Shown here in pieces: positions 43,192 to 51,828 of a stretch of 64,000 nucleotides of DNA. Position 1 is the stretch's first letter, and each line of letters starts with the position of its first letter. The notes beneath the pieces were generated by a model. That model made no database searches. It was not told where the DNA came from and saw only the letters and a list, made by a program, of their open reading frames with translations. The stretch spans positions 60,287 through 124,286 of the forward strand of contig NZ_JAHKPY010000004.1 of the NCBI RefSeq assembly GCF_018860745.1. Reading direction: 5' to 3'. The position numbers were made by a program, and so were the translations under genes. Source of the DNA: Zobellia uliginosa. GTDB lineage: Bacteria; Bacteroidota; Bacteroidia; Flavobacteriales; Flavobacteriaceae.

Positions 43192-44517
43192 ATGTCAGAT
43201 ACAGATGCCCTTAATTTGCCCAAATCCAGTCTACCGCGAATAGTTATCGTAGGCGGTGGTTTTGGAGGCGTAGCATTAGCGAAAAAACTAAGTAAGAAAG
43301 AAGTACAGGTCGTACTTCTGGACAAGAATAATTACCATACGTTTCAGCCACTTTTATATCAAGTATCTACAGGTGGTCTTGAACCGGATTCCATTGCGTA
43401 TCCCATTCGTAAAATCTTACAGGATTATAGTAACTTTTTTTTCCGTCTGGCGGAAGTACAGAATGTAGAGCCAAAATCAAAAACAATTACTACCAACATA
43501 GGTAATTTGGCATATGATTATTTAGTCATTGCAGCCGGTTCCACAACCAATTTTTTTGGAAATACGGAAATAGAGGCAAATGGAATGGCTATGAAAAGCA
43601 TACCCCAATCCTTAAATTTAAGAAGTCTTATACTTGAAAATTTTGAACAAGCGCTGTTAACGGACGACCTTCACGAGCGTGATGCTTTAATGAACTTTAT
43701 TATAGTTGGCGGAGGACCTACAGGTGTTGAGTTGGCGGGTGCATTGGCAGAAATTAAAAAGGGGATACTTCCTAAAGATTATCCAGATTTGGATACCCGT
43801 AGAGCTCAAATTAATTTGGTACAGTCCGGTGATAGGATTTTAAAGGGAATGAGTGACAATGCATCAAGAAAAGCCGAAGATTTTTTGGAAAGCCTAGGTG
43901 TTAATATCTGGAAAAATACCCGTGTTGTAAACTATGATGGGAAAACCGCACGTACTAAAACCGAATTAAAATTTGAAGCCGCAACTCTAGTATGGGCCGC
44001 AGGTGTAAAAGGTGTGCCCATTGGTGGCTTGGATGCTGAAGAGTTTTTAGTACGGGGTAACCGACTTAAAGTAAACGAGTTCAATCAGGTTTTGGGACAG
44101 GATTTTATTTTTGCTGTTGGAGATATCGCATGTATGCAAACCGCAGAAACACCCCATGGTCACCCAATGATGGCGCAACCTGCCATTCAGCAAGGTAGGA
44201 ACTTGGGAGATAACTTATTGCGATTGGTACGTAATGAACCAATGAAGCCTTTTGAATATAAAGATAAAGGAAGTATGGCTACCGTGGGCCGTAACAAGGC
44301 TGTGGTGGATTTAAAAAATTACCGGTTCCAAGGTGTTTTTGCTTGGTTCGTTTGGATGTTCGTTCACCTCTTTTTTCTAATAGGATTTAGAAATAGAGTA
44401 GTGGTGTTCGTAAACTGGGTATATAATTATGTGCGTTTTGATAGGGAAGCACGATTGATCATACGTCCCTACCAACGCGATTATTCTTTATTTAAAGACA
44501 ATCAGAAAACTTCATAA
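43192..44517 (+). CDS. Type II NADH dehydrogenase (NDH-2-like)
   Basis: A 441-residue FAD enzyme that passes electrons from NADH to quinone without pumping protons. The FAD-binding motif 'VIVGGGFGGVALAKKL' is at about 18-33, followed by the NDH-2 hallmark 'NNYHTFQPLLYQVSTGGLEPD'. The NADH-binding fold is 'FIIVGGGPTGVELAGALAE' (about 165-183), and 'FAVGDIACM' is the second FAD contact. The C-terminus has a membrane-anchoring amphipathic/hydrophobic stretch ('FAWFVWMFVHLFFLIGF'). Its last 16 bp overlap the convergent GH13 gene. Menaquinone is the likely acceptor. Confidence 0.93.
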   Translation: MSDTDALNLPKSSLPRIVIVGGGFGGVALAKKLSKKEVQVVLLDKNNYHTFQPLLYQVSTGGLEPDSIAYPIRKILQDYSNFFFRLAEVQNVEPKSKTITTNIGNLAYDYLVIAAGSTTNFFGNTEIEANGMAMKSIPQSLNLRSLILENFEQALLTDDLHERDALMNFIIVGGGPTGVELAGALAEIKKGILPKDYPDLDTRRAQINLVQSGDRILKGMSDNASRKAEDFLESLGVNIWKNTRVVNYDGKTARTKTELKFEAATLVWAAGVKGVPIGGLDAEEFLVRGNRLKVNEFNQVLGQDFIFAVGDIACMQTAETPHGHPMMAQPAIQQGRNLGDNLLRLVRNEPMKPFEYKDKGSMATVGRNKAVVDLKNYRFQGVFAWFVWMFVHLFFLIGFRNRVVVFVNWVYNYVRFDREARLIIRPYQRDYSLFKDNQKTS

Positions 44518-46196
44518 ACTACTGACTGATATGGCGTAAGTTCAAAACTAGTATCGGTTTTGTTGTTTTCCGCATCATCATTTGAAATTATAAGATGGGC
44601 TTTCTCAAAACTGATTTCATCAATAGTAACTGTATTTCTTTTGGTAGAAAAGTTCAAAAGTACTAGAAAGCGTTTTTCTTCATAGGAACGTAAATACGCG
44701 TAAATCTCGGAATCATCCGCCAATAACAACTGATAAGTTCCGTATACAAGAGCAAGGTTCTTTTTACGTACTTGAACCATATATCTAAAGTAATTAAGAA
44801 CAGAGTCTTTTTCAGGCTCTTGTTCAGCAACATTAATACCCTCCTTAAAATTTTCATTTACTTTAAGCCAAGGTTTTTCTTGTGAAAACCCAGAATTTAC
44901 TTGGGTGTCCCACTGCATAGGAGTTCTGGCATTATCTCTACCGGCTTTTTTTTCATCCTCAATAAAGGCATTTAAATCTCCACCGGCTTTTTTTATACCT
45001 TCATATCGAGTGCGGGTATTGATATCTTGGTAGTCCGTTATGCTGTTGAATTTAATATTGGTCATACCAATTTCTTCCCCATAAAGAAAATAGGGAGTAC
45101 CGCGCATAGTAAGTAAAAAGGTCTGTAATAAAGTGGCAGAATTTTGCCAGTGTATTTTAGAGTCATTACCCCAACGGCTCACGCTTCGCGGAAAATCATG
45201 ATTGTTTAAATATAGGCTTCCCCAACCTTTTTTGGAAAAAGCATCATCCCAATCCGAGAATATTTTTTTGAATTCGGTTAACTTCCAAGCTTCTTTACTC
45301 ATCTTAAAAGTTTCTCCAGGTTCACGATCTAGGCCCATAAGGTCAAAGTGGAAAAACATATTAAGCTCATTGCGGTCCTCATCAACAAAATCTAAGGCTT
45401 GTTCCTTCTGAACACCAGGAGCTTCACCAACGGTCATTACATCATACTTGCTAAGGACTTTTATATTCATTTCATTTAAATACTCATGCAAGTGCGGTCC
45501 TTCTGCATAATAAGGTATAAAATCACCATTGTATTTCTTTGGGAGCTCAGGATAATTAACATCTTTTGATATAGTTGAGATAACATCCATACGGAAACCG
45601 TCTATGCCCTTGTCAAACCAAAAGGTCATAAGGTCATACACTTCTTGGCGCACTTTAGGATTCTCCCATTTTAGGTCTGGTTGCTTTTCTGAATAATAGT
45701 GAAGATAGTATGCATCTGTAGGCTTATCATATTTCCAAGCATTGCTATCTACGTCAAAATAGCTAAAGCGCTTTGGAGGTGTTCCTTTTTCCGCAGGCCA
45801 CCAATGGTAGTAATCCCTGTATTTATTGTCTCGTGATTTTCTGGATTCTACAAACCATTGGTGCTCATCACTACTATGGTTTACAACAAGGTCCATCACC
45901 AAACGAAGATTTCTTTTCTTCATTTCGGTCATTAGTTCATCTATATCGGCCATTGTACCAAACTCTGCCATAATATCTCTATAGTCAGAAATGTCATAAC
46001 CGTTATCATCGTTAGGGGAGGTGTAAACGGGGTTGAGCCAAATGATATCTATGCCAAGACTTTTTATATAATCCAACCTTTTGATGATGCCCTGTAAATC
46101 TCCTATGCCATTACCCGTAGTATCTTGAAAACTTCTTGGGTATATCTGATAGACAACACCTTCTTTCCACCATTTTCTTTCGGTACTCTTGCTCAT
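44502..46196 (-). CDS. GH13 alpha-glucosidase (oligo-1,6-glucosidase type)
   Basis: A 564-residue glycoside hydrolase of GH13, close to the oligo-1,6-glucosidase / trehalose-6-phosphate hydrolase group. The catalytic residues are D204 ('GFRMDVIST', nucleophile), E258 ('TVGEAPG', acid/base) and D334 ('NNHDFPRSV'). The calcium loop 'DTTGNGIGDL' and 'VVNHSSDEH' are present. There is no signal peptide, so it acts in the cytoplasm on maltodextrin or isomalto-oligosaccharides. The ATG at 46196 is chosen over a TTG two codons upstream. A palindromic element upstream is shared with the GH31 gene. The stop overlaps the NDH-2 gene. Confidence 0.93.
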   Translation of the reverse strand: MSKSTERKWWKEGVVYQIYPRSFQDTTGNGIGDLQGIIKRLDYIKSLGIDIIWLNPVYTSPNDDNGYDISDYRDIMAEFGTMADIDELMTEMKKRNLRLVMDLVVNHSSDEHQWFVESRKSRDNKYRDYYHWWPAEKGTPPKRFSYFDVDSNAWKYDKPTDAYYLHYYSEKQPDLKWENPKVRQEVYDLMTFWFDKGIDGFRMDVISTISKDVNYPELPKKYNGDFIPYYAEGPHLHEYLNEMNIKVLSKYDVMTVGEAPGVQKEQALDFVDEDRNELNMFFHFDLMGLDREPGETFKMSKEAWKLTEFKKIFSDWDDAFSKKGWGSLYLNNHDFPRSVSRWGNDSKIHWQNSATLLQTFLLTMRGTPYFLYGEEIGMTNIKFNSITDYQDINTRTRYEGIKKAGGDLNAFIEDEKKAGRDNARTPMQWDTQVNSGFSQEKPWLKVNENFKEGINVAEQEPEKDSVLNYFRYMVQVRKKNLALVYGTYQLLLADDSEIYAYLRSYEEKRFLVLLNFSTKRNTVTIDEISFEKAHLIISNDDAENNKTDTSFELTPYQSVVYEVF

Positions 46197-46260
46197 TTTC
46201 AACTATTTGGGATTAAATATAGAACTAGTAAATGAAAGAAAATATGTTTTATATATATGG

Positions 46261-46273
46261 GTTAGTACTACAA
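46261..46273. promoter_or_regulatory. GTTAGTACTACAA element upstream of the GH13 gene
   Basis: A 13-mer around the palindrome TAGTACTA, 65 nt before the GH13 start. The identical 13-mer occurs before the GH31 gene (55806-55818), making it a candidate operator for a carbohydrate regulator. Confidence 0.4.
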
Positions 46274-46321
46274 CGTTTTCGGTTCATAATTTTTTTAGAA
46301 AAAAGGTTTTTAGAGTTATAT

Positions 46322-46336
46322 AGTCAAATTTTGACT
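46322..46336. promoter_or_regulatory. Palindrome overlapping a -33 element
   Basis: AGTCAAATTTTGACT, 7-bp perfect arms around one central base. It covers the -33 TTG (46331-46333) of the promoter for the gene at 46418, the position expected of a repressor or activator site. Confidence 0.45.
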
Positions 46337-46358
46337 TTGTATTGAAAGGTTAAATTTG
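46331..46358 (+). promoter_or_regulatory. Promoter, TTG-N17-TAAATTTG
   Basis: TTG at 46331-46333 and TAAATTTG at 46351-46358 match the Bacteroidota promoter pattern for the exported protein gene at 46418, with a leader of about 55 nt. Confidence 0.6.
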
Positions 46359-46417
46359 TCAGAAATAACTTCAATTTTAAAGAGGGATGGTTATATTTAG
46401 CACAGCAAAACCAATCT

Positions 46418-46921
46418 ATGATTACTCTTGTTAGAATTGTATTTCTTTTTCTTTGTATGGTAATAGGAAGAGCACAGAACCCAAATCCGAATCAGGATTT
46501 TGAACAGACTACGGAAACTTCCAATTTTTATACAGACAGCTTTGCTTATCCGGTGTTTATGGATAATGAAATGCATTCCCAATACACAATAGGGTACAAA
46601 CTGGATGATAAATTTATGGTAGAACTCAAGAACTTTTATGATACGTATAGAACGTTTGATGTGCATCGTATAGAACTTAAACTAAAAAAATATGTTGGCG
46701 ATAAGCTATATTTCGTAAACGGGGTTGCGATGGAGCGAGAGTTGGATAAACATGGATTTAAGGCGGCCAAACCACGCTATATAATGACCAACGGCGTTGG
46801 TTATGACCTTAACAAAAATGTTATGATGGAGGTCAATCACGATTTAAATTTTAACAAATCCAACATAGGCACTTATGGAATGCCAAGCCTATTCTCTGTA
46901 AAGAGTAAAATAAAATTTTAA
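46418..46921 (+). CDS. Exported beta-rich protein, probable outer-membrane barrel
   Basis: A 167-residue protein with a signal peptide (about 1-19, 'LFLCMVIGRAQ'). The rest alternates polar and aromatic residues in strand-length stretches ('QYTIGYKLDDKFMVELKNFY', 'RIELKLKKYVGDKLYFVNGV', 'YIMTNGVGYDLNKNVMMEVNHDLN') and ends 'KSKIKF', compatible with a small outer-membrane beta-barrel. I do not recognise a family. It has a well-formed promoter with a palindrome over its -33 element, so it is probably regulated. It is convergent with xerD, 5 bp between the ends. Confidence 0.7.
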   Translation: MITLVRIVFLFLCMVIGRAQNPNPNQDFEQTTETSNFYTDSFAYPVFMDNEMHSQYTIGYKLDDKFMVELKNFYDTYRTFDVHRIELKLKKYVGDKLYFVNGVAMERELDKHGFKAAKPRYIMTNGVGYDLNKNVMMEVNHDLNFNKSNIGTYGMPSLFSVKSKIKF

Positions 46922-46926
46922 TCCCT

Positions 46927-47823
46927 CTAATTTCTTGGATGAAACTTGTTCATGACCTCGGTAAGGTGCGTGCGGTCTATATGAACATACACTTCGGTAG
47001 TTGTAATGCTCTCATGACCCAACATTTGTTGAATGGCTCTTAAATCGGCACCATTCTGTAATAGATGCGTTGCAAAAGAATGTCTAAAAGTATGCGGACT
47101 GATATTTTTTTTCAAACCGATTTCTACCGCTAACCTCTTAATGATTGTGAAGATCATGGCACGGGTTAATTGTCTTCCTCGTCTGTTTAAAAATAGAATA
47201 TCTTCAAAACCTTTTTTAATGTCTTGGTGTACCCGTATCTCTTTTCGGTAAAGGGTAATATACTTTTTATTCACCTCACTAATGGGAACAAAGCGCTGTT
47301 TGTCTCCTTTGCCGGTTACTTTGATAAAATCCTCTTCAAAAAATAAATCCGAAATTTTTAAACCTACTAGTTCTGAAACACGCAGACCACATCCATATAA
47401 AGTTTCAAGCATAGCTCGGTTACGCTCACCTTCAGCTTTTGAAAGGTCTATGGCTTCAATAATTTGGTTTATTTCATCTTCGGATAATGTGTCCGGTAGT
47501 TTACGGCCAATTTTTGGGGAATCTATTAGATCCATAGGGTTATCCTCTCTATAATCCTCAAATACCAAATAGTTGAAAAAACTTTTTAGTCCAGATATAA
47601 TTCTTGCTTGAGACCTGGGATTCATAGTCTTGGCAACCTCATAGACAAATTTTTGAAGTGTTTCTTTTGGTATTCGTTTAGGGTTGTCGTCTAAAGAGTT
47701 GTTATTTAAAAATTCCATGAGCTTCAGAATGTCCCAACGGTAATTTTTTATAGAATTATCCGAGAGTCCCCGTTCAATTCTTAAATAATGTCCATAGTCT
47801 TGAAGCGCTTGGTCCCAATTCAT
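46927..47823 (-). CDS. xerD: Tyrosine recombinase XerD-like
   Basis: A 298-residue tyrosine recombinase of the size and pattern of XerC/XerD, which resolve chromosome dimers at dif. The N-terminal SAM-like DNA-binding domain (about 4-95) precedes the catalytic domain, where R148, K172, H244, R247 ('HTFRH'), H270 and the nucleophile Y279 are all visible. Plain genomic context (no phage or transposon genes) supports the housekeeping role rather than an integrase. No dif-like site was recognised nearby. A 9-bp inverted repeat lies directly in front of its start codon. Confidence 0.92.
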   Translation of the reverse strand: MNWDQALQDYGHYLRIERGLSDNSIKNYRWDILKLMEFLNNNSLDDNPKRIPKETLQKFVYEVAKTMNPRSQARIISGLKSFFNYLVFEDYREDNPMDLIDSPKIGRKLPDTLSEDEINQIIEAIDLSKAEGERNRAMLETLYGCGLRVSELVGLKISDLFFEEDFIKVTGKGDKQRFVPISEVNKKYITLYRKEIRVHQDIKKGFEDILFLNRRGRQLTRAMIFTIIKRLAVEIGLKKNISPHTFRHSFATHLLQNGADLRAIQQMLGHESITTTEVYVHIDRTHLTEVMNKFHPRN

Positions 47824-47858
47824 ATTGTAAAGTTAACCATTGCAAAGTTCTTTACAAT
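47824..47858. repeat. Inverted repeat abutting the xerD start
   Basis: ATTGTAAAG and CTTTACAAT, 9-bp perfect arms 17 nt apart; the left arm touches the xerD ATG. In RNA it would fold the initiation region into a hairpin, or it may be an operator. Confidence 0.45.
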
Positions 47859-48058
47859 TCAATTTTAGCTAGGCGTAAAAAAACCAGCTTAATTTTGTGC
47901 TAAAGAATTGACGCTAAGTAAAGTTTTCTATCTTTGAATGTGATATAACTACGGACCTATTCTAATTTCGTTTGTTGTCTCCTCATCCTTATCTCTGTTT
48001 GTAATGGAAACTAAGGTCTGACAGCAACTTAAAGTAGGGTTCATAAACAACTGTAATC

Positions 48059-48646
48059 ATGAAAATTAAGTTTTGCGCTTTTGTAGCGTTAGTTTTTTTT
48101 GGAGTTCAAAGTAGTAGTGCACAAACAGTAATACAGGGAACCGGTCCTTCCAGCGGAATTAATTCGGGTGATATTACATTGGGAGGAAAAACGGGAATAA
48201 GTTTTACTACACTGACCGGTAAGAATTTAGATGGAGTATCAACAAAAGTCGGGGCTTATGTTGGAGGTATTGTAGAAATACCTGTTATGGATAATTTTTA
48301 TCTACAACCCGAGTTGTTGTTCGCTTTCAAAGGGGCGGATTTAGGTCCTTCAAACCTTAATCTATTGTATTTGCAAATACCGGTTATGGCAAAATATCAT
48401 ATTACAGATGAGATAGCTGTTGAACTTGGTCCACAGGCGGGATTTCTCATAGCGGATAACTGGGACGAGGATTTGGAGTTGCGGGACACAAATTCTATAG
48501 ATATTGGGCTTAACGTAGGTGGTGGATACCGAATGGACGAGAATTTTTATTTTCAGTTACGAGTAGAGCTGGGTCTTTCAAAAGTATTGGAAATACCTGA
48601 AACACATAATACAGCTGTATCCGTAGGCGCGGTTTACTTTTTGTAG
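48059..48646 (+). CDS. PorT-like outer-membrane beta-barrel protein
   Basis: A 195-residue protein with a signal peptide (about 1-22, 'VQSSSAQ') and the pattern of the Bacteroidota 'outer membrane protein beta-barrel' (PorT/OMP_b-brl_2) family: 'GGKTGISFTTLTGKN', 'VGGIVEIPVMDNFYLQPELLFAFKG', 'YLQIPVMAKYHITDEIAVELGPQAGFL' and a closing 'TAVSVGAVYFL'. Probably eight strands. No ligand is indicated. It has its own terminator, so it is monocistronic. Confidence 0.8.
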   Translation: MKIKFCAFVALVFFGVQSSSAQTVIQGTGPSSGINSGDITLGGKTGISFTTLTGKNLDGVSTKVGAYVGGIVEIPVMDNFYLQPELLFAFKGADLGPSNLNLLYLQIPVMAKYHITDEIAVELGPQAGFLIADNWDEDLELRDTNSIDIGLNVGGGYRMDENFYFQLRVELGLSKVLEIPETHNTAVSVGAVYFL

Positions 48647-48668
48647 CAATAAAATATAGTATAGCATT

Positions 48669-48697
48669 AAACGACCGCCTAGTGCGGTCGTTTTTCT
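48669..48697 (+). terminator. Terminator after the beta-barrel gene
   Basis: AAACGACCGC / GCGGTCGTTT, a 10-bp stem with a 5-nt loop, followed by a T run. Confidence 0.92.
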
Positions 48698-48728
48698 TTA
48701 GCCTGGCTTAATATCGCGGTAAAAAGTT

Positions 48729-48736
48729 TATTTTTG
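48729..48736 (+). promoter_or_regulatory. aroQ -7 box
   Basis: TATTTTTG, 4 nt before the aroQ ATG, the same octamer as at guaA and mnmA. No -33 TTG is visible at the usual distance. Confidence 0.5.
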
Positions 48737-48740
48737 AAAT

Positions 48741-49157
48741 ATGAAATTAATTATCATCAATGGTCCTAACCTTAATCTGTTGGGTAAGCGCGAGCCAGAA
48801 GTGTATGGGAATAAAACTTTTGAAGACTATTTTGCAGATTTGCAGTTTAGGTTCAAAGATGTGCAATTAGAATATTTTCAATCTAATATTGAGGGAGAGC
48901 TTATAGGTAAGATTCAAGAGGTAGGTTTTTCATATGAGGGTATTATTCTGAACGCTGCGGCCTATACCCATACTTCTGTAGGTATTGGCGATGCTATAAA
49001 GGCAGTTAGTACTCCTGTAGTTGAGGTTCATATTTCCAATACGCACAAACGTGAGGAGTTTAGGCATGTATCTTATATTTCTCCCGTTGCCAAAGGGGTT
49101 ATTCTTGGCTTTGGTCTTCAGAGCTATGATTTGGCCATTCAGAGTTTTTTGCCATAG
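48741..49157 (+). CDS. aroQ: Type II 3-dehydroquinate dehydratase
   Basis: AroQ removes water from 3-dehydroquinate to give 3-dehydroshikimate, the third step of the shikimate pathway, as a cytoplasmic dodecamer. The 138-residue protein shows the family start 'MKLIIINGPNLNLLGKREPE', R17 and catalytic Y22 of the flexible loop, N71 in 'ILNAAAYTHTS' and the essential H97 in 'VEVHISN'. Length and motifs are complete. No other aro gene is nearby. Confidence 0.97.
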   Translation: MKLIIINGPNLNLLGKREPEVYGNKTFEDYFADLQFRFKDVQLEYFQSNIEGELIGKIQEVGFSYEGIILNAAAYTHTSVGIGDAIKAVSTPVVEVHISNTHKREEFRHVSYISPVAKGVILGFGLQSYDLAIQSFLP

Positions 49158-49335
49158 TTTTTCTGATATTTAAAATTTGTTTTTAGGAGTTTTCCAATTA
49201 ATAAAACTTTTTTTGGGGCGATTAGGTTATTCGTCACATAATGTTTTTTGATTTGTAGCTACAACAAAAAGGCAATGAATTTCGTTTAGCCTTTAGTTTA
49301 TAAAGAAACCAGCACAAACCAAATTTCAAATTGCC

Positions 49336-49854
49336 ATGATCAAATCTTTCTGTTTATTCCTGACCCTTACCTTTTCATGTATTTCAATGTTTGCCCAAGA
49401 AGGCTTTAAAATTGGCGCGCACGCCGGTATGCCTATTGGTGAGTATAATGATTATGTTAGTGTGGTTATAGGAGCTGATGTGGGCTATATGTGGGCTCCT
49501 AACAAAGTATTTGATTTAGGAATAAAAGCAGGTATAATTCACGGTTTTGCCGAAACATATACTGGTCAGAATGTTACTGTTGACTATCCCAGCGTTCAGT
49601 TTTTGCCTTTGGCTGCCTCAGTTAGATTGTGGCCATCAAAAACATTTTCTATAGGAGGAGACATCGGAAACGCTTTTGGCCTAAACGAAGGAAACGATGG
49701 TGGTCTATATTACCGTCCTCAATTAGGGTTTCAAGTAGGTCCAAAATCTGAGCTTAATTTTTCGTACACTGGGATCACCATTAACGATAGCACGTGGTCT
49801 ACAATTACCATGGGCTTTGTATATACATTTTTATCCGCAAGACATTTTAGATAA
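49336..49854 (+). CDS. Small outer-membrane beta-barrel protein
   Basis: A 172-residue protein with a signal peptide (about 1-20, 'SCISMFAQ') and strand-like repeats ('FKIGAHAGMPIGEY', 'IGADVGYMWAPNKVFDLGIKAGI', 'LAASVRLWPSKTFSIGGDIGNAFG', 'RPQLGFQVGPKSELNFSYTGI', 'STITMGFVYTFL'). It fits an eight-strand OmpA/OprF-like porin-family barrel. It ends a few residues past the last strand ('SARHFR'), slightly unusual for barrels, which normally stop on an aromatic residue. Function unknown. Confidence 0.72.
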   Translation: MIKSFCLFLTLTFSCISMFAQEGFKIGAHAGMPIGEYNDYVSVVIGADVGYMWAPNKVFDLGIKAGIIHGFAETYTGQNVTVDYPSVQFLPLAASVRLWPSKTFSIGGDIGNAFGLNEGNDGGLYYRPQLGFQVGPKSELNFSYTGITINDSTWSTITMGFVYTFLSARHFR

Positions 49855-49871
49855 TTCGGTCAAAATAGGTT

Positions 49872-50162
49872 TTACGCTAGAGTAGCGTCTTCTGTTAAGT
49901 ATTTCTTTTCCACGTAAAATGTGGCAAAAGGCAAAAGAGACGCAATGAGTATAACGAACGCCTTTTTTATACTCCACTTTTGTTCCATCCACAGAACAAC
50001 GGCTAATATGATATAAGCGATGAATAGTACACCATGCGCATATCCAACATACTTGTTAGGCAATGGCAAATCAGCCAAATATTTCAATGGCATGGTAACG
50101 GCAAAAAGGGCCAAATAAGAAATACCTTCTAAAATAGCAGTAACCCTAAAAAGACTTAGCAT
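49872..50162 (-). CDS. DUF3817 membrane protein
   Basis: A 96-residue, three-helix membrane protein matching DUF3817: 'LFRVTAILEGISYLALFAVTMPLKY' (about 4-28), 'GYAHGVLFIAYIILAVVLW' (about 40-58) with the conserved 'H-G', and a third helix 'KKAFVILIASLLPFATFYVE'. Sometimes annotated as an integral membrane protein with a possible link to MFS transporter tails, but function is unknown. It is convergent with the beta-barrel gene, 17 bp between the ends. Confidence 0.85.
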   Translation of the reverse strand: MLSLFRVTAILEGISYLALFAVTMPLKYLADLPLPNKYVGYAHGVLFIAYIILAVVLWMEQKWSIKKAFVILIASLLPFATFYVEKKYLTEDATLA

Positions 50163-50197
50163 ACGGTAAGGATTTTAATATAATCTTTCTGAGATAA

Positions 50198-50246
50198 AAT
50201 AAAGGGCCTATGAGATGTGTTTTGAGAACAATCTTAATAGGCCCTT
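50198..50246 (-). terminator. lpdA terminator with a long loop
   Basis: AAGGGCCTAT / ATAGGCCCTT, a 10-bp stem around a 25-nt loop; on the minus strand it is followed by a T-rich stretch. It lies 27 bp past the lpdA stop. Confidence 0.7.
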
Positions 50247-50272
50247 ATATAATTTAATCCAATATTAATTTA

Positions 50273-51664
50273 TTACAAGTGTATCACTTCGTCATAGGCA
50301 GCTGCTACAGCTTCCATAACGGCCTCACTCATAGTTGGGTGAGGATGAACCGCTTTTAGGATTTCGTGGCCTGTAGTTTCCAGTTTTCTAGCAACAACAG
50401 CTTCTGCAATCATATCTGTAACACCGGCTCCGATCATATGGCAACCTAACCACTCGCCGTATTTGGCATCAAAAATAACCTTAACAAAACCATCTGGAGT
50501 GCCAGCAGCTTTTGCTTTACCACTAGCAGAGAAAGGAAATTTACCAACTTTAATATCCAATCCTTTTTCTTTGGCTTGTTTTTCCGTAAGACCAACAGAT
50601 GCAATTTCAGGTGTACAGTACGTACATCCTGGTATGTTTCCGTAATCTAACGGCTCAACATGCATACCCGCTATTTTTTCAACACAAAGTATACCTTCGG
50701 CAGAAGCAACGTGTGCAAGGGCCTGACCAGGAGTTACATCACCAATTGCGTAGTAACCTGGTATGTTGGTCTGATAGTAATTGTTCACCAAAATTTTATC
50801 TCTGTCCGTAGAAATACCAACATTTTCTAAACCTATATTTTCAATATTGGTTTTGATACCAACGGCAGAAAGTACAATATCAGCTTCTAGGATTTCTTCG
50901 CCTTTGGCAGTTTTTACGGTGGCTTTAATGCCTTCTCCAGAAGTATCAACAGAAGTAACTTCTGCAGAAGTTTTGATTTTTATACCGGCCTTCTTTAAGC
51001 TACGTTCTAATTGTTTGGAAATATCTTCATCTTCTACAGGTACAATACTAGGTAAGTACTCTACTACGGTTACTTCCGTACCCATAGCATTATAGAAATA
51101 AGCAAATTCAATACCAATAGCACCACTACCAACAACAACCATTTTCTTTGGTTGCTCTTTTAGGGTCATAGCTTCGCGATATCCAATAATCTTCTTACCA
51201 TCTTGGGGCAGACTTGGTAACTCACGGCTACGTGCTCCAGTTGCAATGATAATGTGATCGGCACTGTATTCCGTTTCTTTACCATCGGCATCCTTAACAG
51301 AAACCTTTTTTCCTGCTTGTAGTGTACCGTATCCCTTAATAACTTCAATTTTGTTCTTTTTCATCAAAAACTGAACACCTTTGCTCATGCCATCCGCAAC
51401 GCTTCGGCTTCTTTTGACTACGGCATCAAAATCCTTATCAACATTTTCAGCAGAAAGACCATAGTCCTCCGCATGTTGAAGATAATTAAAAACCTGAGCA
51501 GATTTCAGTAATGCCTTGGTAGGTATACAACCCCAATTCAAACATACACCGCCTAAATTTTCTTTCTCGATTATGGCCGTTTTAAAGCCTAATTGTGAGG
51601 CTCTAATAGCGGTAACATATCCTCCGGGTCCGCTACCCAAAACAATAACATCGAAATTGCTCAT
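50273..51664 (-). CDS. lpdA: Dihydrolipoyl dehydrogenase
   Basis: The E3 flavoprotein of 2-oxoacid dehydrogenase and glycine-cleavage complexes; it reoxidises dihydrolipoamide with NAD. The 463-residue protein has the FAD motif 'VLGSGPGGYVTAIRA', the redox disulfide C41/C46 in 'GGVCLNWGCIPTK', the NAD motif 'VVGSGAIGIEFAYFY', 'GYYAIGDVTPG' and the C-terminal catalytic dyad H442/E447 in 'HPHPTMSEA'. All features are complete. Genes for E1 or E2 are not adjacent. A promoter box lies at 51721-51728. Confidence 0.96.
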   Translation of the reverse strand: MSNFDVIVLGSGPGGYVTAIRASQLGFKTAIIEKENLGGVCLNWGCIPTKALLKSAQVFNYLQHAEDYGLSAENVDKDFDAVVKRSRSVADGMSKGVQFLMKKNKIEVIKGYGTLQAGKKVSVKDADGKETEYSADHIIIATGARSRELPSLPQDGKKIIGYREAMTLKEQPKKMVVVGSGAIGIEFAYFYNAMGTEVTVVEYLPSIVPVEDEDISKQLERSLKKAGIKIKTSAEVTSVDTSGEGIKATVKTAKGEEILEADIVLSAVGIKTNIENIGLENVGISTDRDKILVNNYYQTNIPGYYAIGDVTPGQALAHVASAEGILCVEKIAGMHVEPLDYGNIPGCTYCTPEIASVGLTEKQAKEKGLDIKVGKFPFSASGKAKAAGTPDGFVKVIFDAKYGEWLGCHMIGAGVTDMIAEAVVARKLETTGHEILKAVHPHPTMSEAVMEAVAAAYDEVIHL

Positions 51665-51720
51665 ATTTTTTATTTTTTTACTGTTGTAAGTTTTAAAAGC
51701 CCGCCGTAGCTAAGCAGGTG

Positions 51721-51728
51721 CAAAAGTA
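51721..51728 (-). promoter_or_regulatory. lpdA -7 box
   Basis: TACTTTTG on the minus strand matches TAnnTTTG and lies about 56 nt before the lpdA start codon. Confidence 0.35.
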
Positions 51729-51828
51729 CAAAACCAAACGGAAAGATTAATACCAAAATTGAAGTCTGAAGCTAAAAAGGCAAGTTGAGTGTTGCTTAAA
51801 ACTAAAATTTTGTGGTATTAGTAACAAA

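Noticed and set aside
46927..47823. A phage or transposon integrase marking a mobile element
   Set aside because: Size and motifs fit housekeeping XerD, and no attachment repeats, tRNA gene or phage genes are nearby.
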